This document shows positions 51,291 through 61,499 of a stretch of DNA of 64,000 nt, piece by piece. Position 1 is the stretch's first letter, and the number at the start of each line of letters is the position of its first letter. This DNA comes from Pseudomonas lutea (GTDB lineage: Bacteria; Pseudomonadota; Gammaproteobacteria; Pseudomonadales; Pseudomonadaceae), in NCBI RefSeq assembly GCF_000759445.1, contig NZ_JRMB01000003.1, forward strand, positions 124,001 to 188,000, in the 5' to 3' direction. The position numbers and the translations under genes are program-made. The notes beneath the pieces are model-generated. The model saw only the letters and a list, made by a program, of their open reading frames with translations. It did no database searches and had not been told where the DNA came from.

Positions 51291-51316
51291 AGAGGGCCAT
51301 TGAGCCCTCTTTTTTT
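51291..51316 (+). terminator. Orphan intrinsic terminator
   Basis: A 7-bp stem agagggc/gccctct with a CATTGA loop and a run of seven T on the plus strand. No recognised plus-strand gene lies between 51003 and this point, so it probably ends a short RNA or small peptide gene. See the finding for 51100-51316. Confidence 0.8.
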
Positions 51317-51446
51317 GCGCCCGAAATTCAGCACTGAACGGCGCTAGCGCTTCTAGGGTTTCGTTCGCCACGCTGATAGAGTGCGGCGAACGGCGCACCC
51401 GACCCGCAGTCCTATCCATAGGTATCCGCGCCGCAGTGAGGAAAGC

Positions 51447-52631
<1,185 letters not shown>

Positions 52632-52661
52632 CAGCGCGGGTCTGTAACCGCATATGCCTGA

Positions 52662-52755
52662 GTGGGACCGGCTTCAGCCGGGAAGAGGCCGGTTTGAACG
52701 CCATCAAATTTGCGGCGTGACAACCGACGCCTTCCCGGCTAAAGCCGGTCCCACA
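52662..52755. repeat. REP doublet, class gaccggcttcagccgggaag
   Basis: Left arm from 52662 and right arm ending 52755, the same class as the nine-copy array at 41 kb but as a single unit with a different linker (tgaacgccatcaaatttgcgg). It lies between convergent genes. Confidence 0.87.
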
Positions 52756-52764
52756 AAGGCGTTG

Positions 52765-53682
52765 TCAGCTCAAAATCGGGCCGCCTTGGTGTGCGCCATC
52801 GCGGTTCACGACTTCCTGCGGATCGGCATGCACCAGCACTTCGGCTTTGGGAAATGCCTCCTGAATCGCCGTTTCAACCCGCTCGCACAAGTCATGCGCC
52901 ACCGACAGCGTCAACGTGCCCGGCAGTTCCAGGTGCAGTTGCACGAACCAATGGTTGCCCGAGATCCGAGTGCGCAGGTCGTGCGCGCCGAGCACGCCTG
53001 GTACGCCCTCAGCCAGTTCGAGCATCTTTGCGCTGACGTCCACCGGCAACTCCGCGTCCATCAGCACCGACACGGTCTCGCGGGCGATGGAGATCGCGCT
53101 CCACAGAATGTAAAACGCGATGGCCAGACCGAAATACGCGTCCAGCTGGGAATAGCCGTAGTACGCCAGCCCCAGCGCCAGCATGATGCTGAAGTTGAGC
53201 AGCAGGTCCGAACGATAGTGCAGCGAGTCCGCGCGAATTGCCGCCGAGCCTGTGGCTTTCACCACGCGGTGCTGCAGCGCCAGCAGCGCGATCGTCAGGC
53301 CAATCGAAAGCACCATCACCAGCAAGCCCAGCCCCGGATCACCGAGCGGATGTGGGTGTTGAATGCGGTCGATCGCCTGAAAGCCGATCAGAAACGCACT
53401 CACCGCGATGAACAACGCCTGCGCCATGCCTGACAACGCTTCGGCTTTGCCGTGACCATAACGGTGATCGTCATCGGCCGGGCGCAATGCGTAGTGCACC
53501 GCCAGCAGATTGAGAAATGACGCCGCGCCATCAAGCAAGGAGTCTGTAAGGCCGGCCAGCAAGCTGACCGAACCGCTGAGCCACCACGCCACCGCTTTGG
53601 CGACAATCAGAATGCTCGCCACCGCCAGCGACGCGCGGGTGGCCAGACGCAATAAGCGGGCGTGTTCGGGGCTGGTGCTCAT
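52765..53682 (-). CDS. Cation diffusion facilitator, FieF-like
   Basis: A 305-residue inner-membrane efflux protein for Fe2+/Zn2+ driven by protons. It has six helices with the metal-site residues in TDSLLDGAAS (Asp pair) and HYRSDLLLN (His/Asp), DHRYGHGKAEAL between helices, and a cytoplasmic domain (about 210-295) with VHADPQEVV. Which metal it moves is not settled by sequence. It is 18 bp or more from the lipoprotein gene upstream. Confidence 0.92.
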   Translation of the reverse strand: MSTSPEHARLLRLATRASLAVASILIVAKAVAWWLSGSVSLLAGLTDSLLDGAASFLNLLAVHYALRPADDDHRYGHGKAEALSGMAQALFIAVSAFLIGFQAIDRIQHPHPLGDPGLGLLVMVLSIGLTIALLALQHRVVKATGSAAIRADSLHYRSDLLLNFSIMLALGLAYYGYSQLDAYFGLAIAFYILWSAISIARETVSVLMDAELPVDVSAKMLELAEGVPGVLGAHDLRTRISGNHWFVQLHLELPGTLTLSVAHDLCERVETAIQEAFPKAEVLVHADPQEVVNRDGAHQGGPILS

Positions 53683-53706
53683 GGCGCTTCCTTCAAATCA
53701 AAAAAC

Positions 53707-54132
53707 TCAAGCCGACGGCACGAGGCCCAGAGCGGCAAGCTGCTGGGTACTGCCTTTGTGCTGAATCAGGCGCGGGTCGTCCAATGGCAGCGAGCGGCCA
53801 AGTTCAGTCTGGATAATGGCCTGCAGTTTGAGATTGTCGACCGTGCCGTCAGTGCGAACCGCCGGCGCCAGCTTCTGCGGATCGACCTGCGCTTGTTTGC
53901 CGCCTGGCAGGTAGATCGCGCCCGTAGCGAAGTCCACGCCGAAAGCGATTACGCCGGGGATGATGTAGAACAGCAGGCCGATGGCGTCGAGGATGACAAT
54001 AGCCGGGTCCATCCGGCCGCTGCCCTGAATCTGGCCACGACGTTCAGGGTAAAAAATACTGCCGCAGGCAGTCAGTTGCGTCAGCAGACTGGCAACCAGA
54101 ACACCGCCAATCAAACGGGAAGGAATGCGCAT
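53707..54132 (-). CDS. Uncharacterised lipoprotein
   Basis: A 141-residue protein with a lipobox LTAC (Cys near 24) followed by GSIFYPERRGQIQGSGRMDPAIVILDAIGLLFYIIPG; a second hydrophobic stretch spans residues about 47-68. The C-terminal 50 residues are polar. ATG at 54132 follows GAGGAGAT. Related Pseudomonas proteins have been mislabelled as polyribonucleotide nucleotidyltransferase; nothing here supports that. Function unknown. Confidence 0.75.
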   Translation of the reverse strand: MRIPSRLIGGVLVASLLTQLTACGSIFYPERRGQIQGSGRMDPAIVILDAIGLLFYIIPGVIAFGVDFATGAIYLPGGKQAQVDPQKLAPAVRTDGTVDNLKLQAIIQTELGRSLPLDDPRLIQHKGSTQQLAALGLVPSA

Positions 54133-54421
54133 GGGGATCTCCTCAGAAGAAGTCGCAACTATACAAGGCAAACGCCTAAGCAATAAGAGTATCCGTAGGG
54201 GGAGGGAGTTCGGTGGGGGGCATGTGCTCAGGCTTGGTGTAGGTTTGGGCATGACTGCCCAGCCAACGCATGGACATCGAATGGTCGTTGAAGCTAAGTC
54301 TCCACTCTGCTGTTTTGTCGATGGTCGCGCCCTTGGGGCACGTTGCTCCAGCCAAGCGCGCTAACCGATGATGGCGGGCGCCACTCGACTGGAAAGGCAA
54401 GGACGAAGTCCCCTTGTAGGT

Positions 54422-54449
54422 TTGACGTGGGTACGTTCTGTGATAAATT
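54422..54449 (+). promoter_or_regulatory. Candidate sigma-70 promoter upstream of a possible sRNA
   Basis: TTGACG (54422) and TAAATT (54444) are 16 bp apart. Transcription would start near 54456. The -35 is a 5/6 match to consensus; the -10 is weaker. Confidence 0.4.
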
Positions 54450-54455
54450 CGCGTC

Positions 54456-54542
54456 GCTGCCCTAGCTGCTCCACTCCCGGGCTTTTGAAACGGTGATGAG
54501 ACTAGGTTAAGTTGTGGCCCCGCTTGCGGGGCTTCCTCGTTT
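54456..54542 (+). ncRNA. Candidate small RNA
   Basis: About 85 bases between a possible promoter and a terminator-like hairpin. cctag (54461) pairs with ctagg (54502), enclosing the C-rich word ctccactcccggg. A second hairpin, ggcccc...ggggc at 54517-54532 with a CTTG loop, is followed by TTCCTCGTTTC. No reading frame fits. I do not recognise an Rfam family. The 534-bp gap between the lipoprotein gene and hrpB is otherwise unexplained. Confidence 0.4.
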
Positions 54543-54666
54543 CTGGCATTTGAGATTCCTCATTTCTACGGTTCTCCACGACATCCTCCCTGGCGTCTAG
54601 ATCTCTCCACCTGCCGAGGAGCACCAATAGTCGCGCATATACTCCCAGGCCCATCTCGGAGCCCAC

Positions 54667-57198
54667 ATGAATTCACTGCCCATCGATGCCGTCCTGCCCG
54701 CTTTGCGTCAGGCCCTTGCCGACCGCAACGAGGCGGTGCTCGAAGCGCCGCCGGGCGCGGGCAAAACCACGCGCGTGCCGCTGGCGCTGCTGCATGAGGA
54801 CTGGCTGGCGGGGCAGACCATCCTGATGCTTGAGCCGCGGCGTCTGGCTGCGCGTGCTGCTGCTGAAAGATTAGCGAGCGAGCTGGGGGAGCGCGTCGGC
54901 GAGACCGTGGGTTACCGGATTCGCCTGGACAGCAAAGTCGGCCCGGATACCCGCATTGAAGTGGTCACCGAGGGGATTCTCACCCGGCGCTTGCAGGATG
55001 ACCCTTCGCTGGAAGGCGTCGGGCTGCTTATATTCGACGAGTTTCATGAACGAAGTCTCGACGCTGATCTGGCGCTGGCCCTGACCCTCAACGGTCGCGC
55101 GCTGTTTCGTGACGAGCAGCCGCTGAAGATTTTGCTGATGTCGGCAACCCTCGAAGGCGAGCGCTTGTCCGTGTTGCTCGACGACGCGCCGGTCATCAGC
55201 AGCGAAGGCCGTATGTTTCCGGTGACGATGCAGTGGGGGCGGCCGTTCCAGCCGGGGGAGTTCATCGAGCCGCGCGTGGTGCAAACCGTGCTTGATGCGC
55301 TGGGCAACGAATCCGGCAGCGTGCTGGTATTTCTGCCCGGGCAGGCGGAGATCCGTCGCGTCAATCAGCAATTGGCTGATGCGATTGGCGAGCGCAGTGA
55401 CGTGATGTTGTGCCCGTTGCACGGCGAACTCGATCTGAGCGCCCAGCGTGCGGCAATCGAGCCCGCCCCCACAGGCAAACGCAAAGTCGTGCTGGCCACC
55501 AATATCGCCGAAACCAGCCTGACCATCGACGGCGTTCGGGTGGTGGTCGACGCGGGGCTGGCGCGGGTGCCACGCTTCGATCCCGGCAGCGGCATGACGC
55601 GTCTTGATACGCAGCGGATATCCCGGGCCAGCGCGACTCAACGCGCGGGCCGGGCAGGGCGGCTTGAACCGGGTGTGTGCTATCGATTGTGGTCCGAGGC
55701 GCAGCACGATCAACTGGCGGCGTACGGCGCGGCCGAGATCCTTCAGGCCGATCTGGCCGGCCTGGCCTTGCAGCTCGCGCGATGGGGTGTCGAGCCGGCG
55801 CACTTGATCTGGCTGGACCTGCCGCCGGCGGCTGCCTATGCCCAGGCCCAGGACCTGCTGGCGCGACTGGGCGCTTTAACGCGGGAGCCGGGCGGCGCAT
55901 GGAAAATCACTGCCCACGGCCAGTCGATGGCGCAGGTGCCTGCCCATCCTCGCATCGCCCATTTGTTGTTGCGTGGTCATGAGCTTGGCTTGGGCGCGCT
56001 GGCCTGTGATGTGGCTTCGCTGTTGGGCGAGCGCGATATTCTGCGCGGCGCCGGTGCTGATCTACACAGCCGGCTGACCTTGCTGGCGGGCGCCGAGCGA
56101 GCCGCGAGAGGCGCCCAGGGCGGGGTGCAACGGGCGCGACAGTTATCGAGGCAATATCGCGGGTATCTAAGGGGGGCGGCATGCAAAGCGGTCACTGACC
56201 CTGATCATCCTCGCTGGCTCGGCGCGCTGCTGGCGCTGGCGTATCCCGATCGCGTTGCGCAACAACGCAGGCCTGGCGGCGCGGAGTATCGGCTCGCCAA
56301 TGGCCGCGCCGCCTTGTTTGCCGAACCCGACGCGCTGATGAAACAGCCATGGTTGGTGATTGCTGACCTGGGCAGTCGGCAGGGCCAGCGCGAGGAGCGG
56401 ATTTACCTGGCGGCCGAGTTCGAGCCTGCATTGTTTGAAAGCGTGCTGGCCGAGCAGGTGACGGTGTTCGATCAGCTGGATTGGGATGAGCGCGAAGGCG
56501 TGTTCCGCGCTGAGCGTCAGCGCAAGGCTGGCGAGCTGATTATTAGCCGTGAGCCGTTGACCGGTCTGGATGATTCAGCGCGCGGTCAGGCCTTGCTGGC
56601 GTTGGTGCGACGCAAAGGCCTGGAGCTGCTGCCGTGGACGCCGGAGTTGCGCCAATGGCAAGCCCGCGTCGGTCTGCTGCGTCAGCTGGATCTCCAAAAG
56701 CTGAGCGAAAGCGAGTGGCCTGATGTCAGCAATGACGCGTTGCTGGCAACGCTGGAGCATTGGCTATTGCCGTATCTGGGCAAGGTCACGCGGTTGAGCC
56801 ACTTTGGCAATCTGGACCTGTCGTCGATCTTGCATAACCTGCTGCCGTGGCCCTTGCCGCAGCGGCTCGAAGAGTGGGCGCCGCACCATTTGACCGTTCC
56901 TTCGGGATCCTCCGTGCGCCTTGACTACAGCGAGTCACCGCCTGTGCTTGCGGTGCGCCTGCAGGAACTGTTCGGCCTGGCCGACACCCCGCGCATCGCC
57001 AATGGCCGGCAGAGCGTCAAACTGCACCTGCTGTCCCCGGCGCGCCGCCCAGTGCAAGTGACCCAAGACCTCGCCAATTTCTGGCGCAGCACCTATGCCG
57101 AAGTGAAGAAGGATTTGAAGGGCCGGTATCCGAAGCACTATTGGCCGGACGATCCGTTGATCGCCGAGCCGACCGCGCGGGTGAAACCGAGGAAATGA
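54667..57198 (+). CDS. hrpB: ATP-dependent helicase HrpB
   Basis: An 843-residue DEAH/RHA-family helicase. Walker A PPGAGKTT (about 28-35), DEFHERS (Walker B type), MSATLEG and the C-terminal helicase motifs ATNIAETSLTIDGV and QRAGRAGR are present, followed by the HrpB-specific C-terminal region. HrpB is conserved in proteobacteria; its RNA or DNA substrate in the cell is poorly known. The name is unrelated to type III secretion HrpB. Confidence 0.94.
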   Translation: MNSLPIDAVLPALRQALADRNEAVLEAPPGAGKTTRVPLALLHEDWLAGQTILMLEPRRLAARAAAERLASELGERVGETVGYRIRLDSKVGPDTRIEVVTEGILTRRLQDDPSLEGVGLLIFDEFHERSLDADLALALTLNGRALFRDEQPLKILLMSATLEGERLSVLLDDAPVISSEGRMFPVTMQWGRPFQPGEFIEPRVVQTVLDALGNESGSVLVFLPGQAEIRRVNQQLADAIGERSDVMLCPLHGELDLSAQRAAIEPAPTGKRKVVLATNIAETSLTIDGVRVVVDAGLARVPRFDPGSGMTRLDTQRISRASATQRAGRAGRLEPGVCYRLWSEAQHDQLAAYGAAEILQADLAGLALQLARWGVEPAHLIWLDLPPAAAYAQAQDLLARLGALTREPGGAWKITAHGQSMAQVPAHPRIAHLLLRGHELGLGALACDVASLLGERDILRGAGADLHSRLTLLAGAERAARGAQGGVQRARQLSRQYRGYLRGAACKAVTDPDHPRWLGALLALAYPDRVAQQRRPGGAEYRLANGRAALFAEPDALMKQPWLVIADLGSRQGQREERIYLAAEFEPALFESVLAEQVTVFDQLDWDEREGVFRAERQRKAGELIISREPLTGLDDSARGQALLALVRRKGLELLPWTPELRQWQARVGLLRQLDLQKLSESEWPDVSNDALLATLEHWLLPYLGKVTRLSHFGNLDLSSILHNLLPWPLPQRLEEWAPHHLTVPSGSSVRLDYSESPPVLAVRLQELFGLADTPRIANGRQSVKLHLLSPARRPVQVTQDLANFWRSTYAEVKKDLKGRYPKHYWPDDPLIAEPTARVKPRK

Positions 57199-57283
57199 AC
57201 GGGCTGCGCCTTGGCATGACAACGAGCGAATGGAAAAAAACTTCACACGCAAGATGAGGTAAATGCTGCTTCAACTCGTGTAA

Positions 57284-57302
57284 TAATAACGAATCGCATT
57301 TG
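57284..57302 (+). promoter_or_regulatory. Possible Fur box of the TonB receptor gene
   Basis: The AT-rich stretch ataataacgaatcgcattt resembles the Fur consensus of GATAAT-type hexamers and is partly palindromic. It lies about 28-46 bp before the receptor GTG in an otherwise GC-rich context, where iron repression is expected. Confidence 0.5.
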
Positions 57303-57329
57303 CGTTGGTTTTATTTACGGAGTCAGCTC

Positions 57330-59459
57330 GTGGTCAAGCGCTTTAACCGGATTCATGCATCAGTCCTGCTGTGCTCCGCTCTACCTGGTCTTGCAACGGC
57401 TGCTCAGACGGTTACCGAACTGGCGCCCAGTGTCATCCAGTCCACACGCGATGCAGCTGACGGCTCGGGAAGCTACACGGTTTCTGAAGGGAGTACGGCC
57501 AGCAAGACCTCCACCCAGAATCGGGATGAAGCCCAAACGGTCAACACGGTCACTGCGCAAACCCTGGACGACTATCAGGTCAAAGACCTGAATGACGCCA
57601 TGCGCTTCGTTAGTGGTGTGTCCCAGACGAATACGTTGGGGGGCACGAAGGATGCTGTGATCAAGCGCGGATTTGGCAGCAACGACGACAACTCCATCTT
57701 GCGGGACGGGGTCCGCTCGGCGATTGGCCGCAATCTCGGCGCCACCACCGATCACGTGGAAGTGTTGAAGGGCCCTGCGTCGCTGATGTATGGCGCGCTG
57801 GAGCCGGGCGGGCTGATCAACGTGATCAGCAAGCAACCGCAGTTCACCCAAAGCACGACATTGACGGGCTCTGGTTTCAGTGAAGGCGGCGGGACGCTTG
57901 GGGTGGACACCACCGGACCGCTGGGTGATACCAATCTGGCTTACCGGCTGGTTGCCGAGCGCTCCCACGAGGACTACTGGCGGAATTATGGTGTTGATGA
58001 GCACACGCTTATCGCGCCATCGATCGCCTGGGTCGGCGACCGCGCCAGTTTCTCGCTTGCCTACACCTACAACGATTACGCGAGTCCCTTTGACCGCGGC
58101 ACCGTATTTGTCAAAGGCCGCCCGGCCGACATCAGTTACCGCGATCGCCTGGATGAGCGCTGGGCCAAGACCGTCGGCATCAGCCAAAGCACCACCGCAA
58201 AGTTTGAGTACCAGCTCAATGACGACTGGCGAAGCCGGTTGACCTACGGCTGGACGGAGGATCGTTACAGTCTGGCGATTGCCCAGCCCAGCACCTTGAA
58301 CGGCAGCAACCTGCGCCGGATCGCCAATGGCGGGCACTATGACTATGAGAGCCGCTATACCGCGCTGGACTTCATAGGCGATCAGCAGTTGCTCGGCCAG
58401 CGGCACGAGATCGTCGTCGGGGTGGACAACGAGTCGCTGGATAAATACCGCGGTAAAACCTACCGCAACGCCAACAGCTCCGCCGGCAACCTCAACATCC
58501 AGAACCCCACCTACGGCAATCTGGCTGAGCCTTCGACCGTCAGCGCAGCGCAGAGCAACGCCGAAAATAACCTGGTCACGACCTCGGCGTACTTCAAGGA
58601 CAACTGGCACCTCAATGACCGCTGGATTTTGGTCTTTGGTGGTCGTCAGGAACACTGGGATCAATACAGCGATCAGGGGCTGGGCAGTTCCTACGCACCG
58701 GGTGCCGATTCCAATGGCGATAAATTTCTGCCCTTTGGCGGGATCGTTTATCAGCCGGCCGACAACGTCGCGCTCTACGCAAACTACAGCCGTTCCTTCG
58801 TGCCGAATGATGCCGACGATGCCGGCAACAGCTTCAAGCCTACCGAAGGTCGCAGCTACGAAGTCGGTATCAAATACAGCCCGGTCCAGGCCCTCAACGT
58901 GAACCTGGCCGTGTACGACATCGTCAAGAAAAACCTGGTAAACAGCGTGCTGCAGAGCAACGGCGACAGCATTGACGAGGCGGTAGGGAAGGCCCGCTCG
59001 CGAGGGGTCGAGCTGGATGTGACCGGAGAGATAGCGCGTAACTGGAGCATCATCGGCACCTACGCCTATGACCACACGGAGGTGCTGAAAAACGCAGAAT
59101 CCCCCGAGCAGGAAGGCAACCGTTTGCCCAATGCGCCGATGCACACCGCGAGCCTGTACCTCAGTCACCAACTCGGGCTGCCTGCCGAAACCGGCAAGTG
59201 GCATGTCGGTGCAGGTGCCCGATACGTCGGAGAGCGGCCGGGCGACGACGCCAATAGCTTCTGGCTGGACAGCTACACGACGGCCGATGCCTTTGTGCGC
59301 TGGGATTTACCCACCCATGACTACAAGACCAGTCTGCAGCTGAACATCGACAACCTGTTCAACAAGGAATACTACCCGGCCACCACGGGCAGCAGCACGC
59401 TCCAGGTGGAAGAGGGTGCGCTCCGAACCGCGCGACTTACGGCCAGCGTTACGTTCTGA
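57330..59459 (+). CDS. TonB-dependent siderophore receptor
   Basis: A 709-residue outer-membrane receptor. After a signal peptide (1-25, ending ATAA) comes a plug domain (about 70-190; VNTVTAQTLDDYQVKDLNDA, IKRGFGSNDDNSILRDGV, VEVLKGPASLMYGALEPGG) and a 22-strand barrel ending in ASVTF with the terminal Phe. There is no N-terminal signalling domain, so no sigma/anti-sigma surface signalling is expected. It resembles ferrichrome/hydroxamate receptors, but the ligand is not certain. GTG at 57330 follows GGAG; a TTG ten codons earlier is less likely. Confidence 0.9.
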   Translation: MVKRFNRIHASVLLCSALPGLATAAQTVTELAPSVIQSTRDAADGSGSYTVSEGSTASKTSTQNRDEAQTVNTVTAQTLDDYQVKDLNDAMRFVSGVSQTNTLGGTKDAVIKRGFGSNDDNSILRDGVRSAIGRNLGATTDHVEVLKGPASLMYGALEPGGLINVISKQPQFTQSTTLTGSGFSEGGGTLGVDTTGPLGDTNLAYRLVAERSHEDYWRNYGVDEHTLIAPSIAWVGDRASFSLAYTYNDYASPFDRGTVFVKGRPADISYRDRLDERWAKTVGISQSTTAKFEYQLNDDWRSRLTYGWTEDRYSLAIAQPSTLNGSNLRRIANGGHYDYESRYTALDFIGDQQLLGQRHEIVVGVDNESLDKYRGKTYRNANSSAGNLNIQNPTYGNLAEPSTVSAAQSNAENNLVTTSAYFKDNWHLNDRWILVFGGRQEHWDQYSDQGLGSSYAPGADSNGDKFLPFGGIVYQPADNVALYANYSRSFVPNDADDAGNSFKPTEGRSYEVGIKYSPVQALNVNLAVYDIVKKNLVNSVLQSNGDSIDEAVGKARSRGVELDVTGEIARNWSIIGTYAYDHTEVLKNAESPEQEGNRLPNAPMHTASLYLSHQLGLPAETGKWHVGAGARYVGERPGDDANSFWLDSYTTADAFVRWDLPTHDYKTSLQLNIDNLFNKEYYPATTGSSTLQVEEGALRTARLTASVTF

Positions 59460-59552
59460 TTGCAGCGACCGGTGCCGGGGAATCCGGCACCGGTCGGTCA
59501 GGATCAAGTGCCCCTCTCATGCGCCCGCAAACAGGGCCCTACAACGGTGTTT

Positions 59553-60647
59553 CTATTCCGTCTTCGCTGGCACTCTGAACCGCGCAATCACCGGCATGTG
59601 ATCAGAAATCAACAGCGTGTCCGCCTGCCTCACCCGCGCTTCAATCTTCTTCAATTCAGGGCTGTAGAACACAAAGTCCTGCGTCCGGTCCGGACCGCTG
59701 AGGGTTGGGTCGTTGGGGAAGCGGGTGTACCACTTGCGCCGGTCCTCGCCGTTCACCTCGTCGTTGCTCGGGATCATCGGGAAGCTTTCCCACAAGCCCT
59801 GAAGCTCACTCACCGCCGAATACGGTGCGCGTTGTTCAACGGCCAGTCGCTGATATTGCCCCAGCGGCAGCAAGTTGAAGTCGCCGCCGGTGATCCACAA
59901 CGTGCCGTTTTGCTCGAAGGATTGTTGCAACTGACGCACCGCCGCCACCTGTCGCTGTTGCACGTCGCTGCCTGACGCAACGCCGCTCAGGTGCGTGTTG
60001 GTCACGGCCAGGCGTCGGTCATCGCTGAGGGGGAGGTAACTGACCAGCAGCGCAGGTTGGGGTTGAAACAGTCGGCTGATGAAATTGCCGGAGGAGGAGG
60101 GCAGGTGCAGGCGTTCGGCGCTGTCGAGTTGATACCGGCTCAGCGTCGCCAGCTTGCGTCCGACGCTGCCGAAGATGTGCCGGTCCGGTACAAAGTCCGA
60201 CTTCCAGTAAAACGCTTCGGTGCTGCACGGGTAGAGATCCGCGACGCGCGCCTGGAGCAGGGCGAGTTGGTTGCCGTAGTCGGTGTTCTTCGCGCCGTCG
60301 TCAACTTCCTGCAACAGCAAAACGTCCGGTTGCTCGTCACGAATGACCCGCGCCACCTCGTCGAGGTTATAGGCCAGGTCTTCCGGCGTGGGGCGTTCGT
60401 CCGGGCCGTTGCCATCGGGCAGGTCGTACCAGAACACGTATCGCTTGCCGGCCAGGTATTGAATATTCCAGGTCATCACCTTGAGCGTCTGACCTGCCGC
60501 CAGTACCGGTGGCTTTGCATCCATTGCGTTGCAGGACACCGCCACGTTCTCCCGTCGGGCAGGATGCCAGGTCAGGTCATACAGCAGAATCCCGGACAGC
60601 CCGACGAATACCGCGACGTACAGGAGATAGCGCACCGGACGAGCCAT
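59553..60647 (-). CDS. Endonuclease/exonuclease/phosphatase (EEP) family protein
   Basis: A 364-residue protein with one N-terminal membrane helix (about 7-25) and an EEP fold facing the periplasm: TWNIQYL, LLQEVD, THLSG, GDFNLLP, and SDHMPV near the end provide the metal and catalytic residues. Members act on DNA, phosphoinositides or sphingomyelin; the membrane anchor favours a lipid or extracellular phosphate ester. The start overlaps nothing and lies 9 bp after the YciC-like stop, so the two may be cotranscribed. Confidence 0.85.
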   Translation of the reverse strand: MARPVRYLLYVAVFVGLSGILLYDLTWHPARRENVAVSCNAMDAKPPVLAAGQTLKVMTWNIQYLAGKRYVFWYDLPDGNGPDERPTPEDLAYNLDEVARVIRDEQPDVLLLQEVDDGAKNTDYGNQLALLQARVADLYPCSTEAFYWKSDFVPDRHIFGSVGRKLATLSRYQLDSAERLHLPSSSGNFISRLFQPQPALLVSYLPLSDDRRLAVTNTHLSGVASGSDVQQRQVAAVRQLQQSFEQNGTLWITGGDFNLLPLGQYQRLAVEQRAPYSAVSELQGLWESFPMIPSNDEVNGEDRRKWYTRFPNDPTLSGPDRTQDFVFYSPELKKIEARVRQADTLLISDHMPVIARFRVPAKTE

Positions 60648-60656
60648 TGTCGTGCC

Positions 60657-61310
60657 TCAGGTTGACCGGGCAGGGGTGTCGATGAGCATGAACAGCCGGA
60701 ACATCACCACGCTGATGAACAACTGCAAGAAGCTGGAAATGCTGTCCACCGCGATCGACAGCATCGGGCTTTGCTGGTCCGGCAATACGTAATAGCTCAG
60801 GGCTTCCAGCAGCGACAGCGGAATGTAAACGCACAACACGCAGGTGAAAATGCGCAGCACGTGGCCCTGGGTCATCCTGAAGCTTTCACGCATTGCCTCA
60901 AGCGGGCCCATGCCACGCAGCACCAGCAGGTACTCCGACAGCACCAGTTTGATCATCACCCACACGCCCGGCAGGATGAACAGCGACATGCCGGCCATAA
61001 TCAACAGCGTGCTCAACGCGGTCAGCACTGCGAACATGGGCCACAGGCGCAGCGCCGCCGCGAACAGATTCGCCTTGGGCGGCTCTTCGCCGCGGGTTTT
61101 GGCGTCCAGAAAGAGAATCAGTGCGCCGGTGTAGAGGGGGTAAAACAGCAAACCGACCAGCAATTGCACGGTCCCTGGGCCTTGGCCGAAGCCGATTAGC
61201 TGCTTGGTCAGTGCCTCCAGAATCACCAGCGGCAGGCACAGCGTAAGAATGCTGCCGAAGTTGCGTCGGAAGAAGTACAGCGAGTCTTGCAGAATGGTCA
61301 GCGGATTCAT
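60657..61310 (-). CDS. YciC-like (UPF0259) membrane protein
   Basis: A 217-residue inner-membrane protein with about five to six helices, starting MNPLTILQDSLYFFRRNFG. ILPGVWVMIKLVLSEYLLVL and GPLEAMRESFRMTQGH are characteristic of the YciC/UPF0259 group, which has no known activity. It lies upstream of the EEP gene. Confidence 0.8.
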   Translation of the reverse strand: MNPLTILQDSLYFFRRNFGSILTLCLPLVILEALTKQLIGFGQGPGTVQLLVGLLFYPLYTGALILFLDAKTRGEEPPKANLFAAALRLWPMFAVLTALSTLLIMAGMSLFILPGVWVMIKLVLSEYLLVLRGMGPLEAMRESFRMTQGHVLRIFTCVLCVYIPLSLLEALSYYVLPDQQSPMLSIAVDSISSFLQLFISVVMFRLFMLIDTPARST

Positions 61311-61499
61311 GAACGGATCACAGGGCTAAGCAGGCCAACACTGTAACGTAGACCCGCAGAACGGGCCAACCGGCGGGATGAGGCGGGTGTTCTTAACTTT
61401 TTTTACATCCTATTGAATCCCCCTTGAAGGCCCCCATTACTGGATGCGTACGAGCAATGGCTCGAAACAGAATTCCTACGGCAATCTAACGAGGTCGCC

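Noticed and set aside
54125..54400. Short frames in both directions between the lipoprotein gene and hrpB
   Set aside because: No ribosome sites, no recognisable features and composition unlike the neighbouring genes; a small RNA explains the region better.
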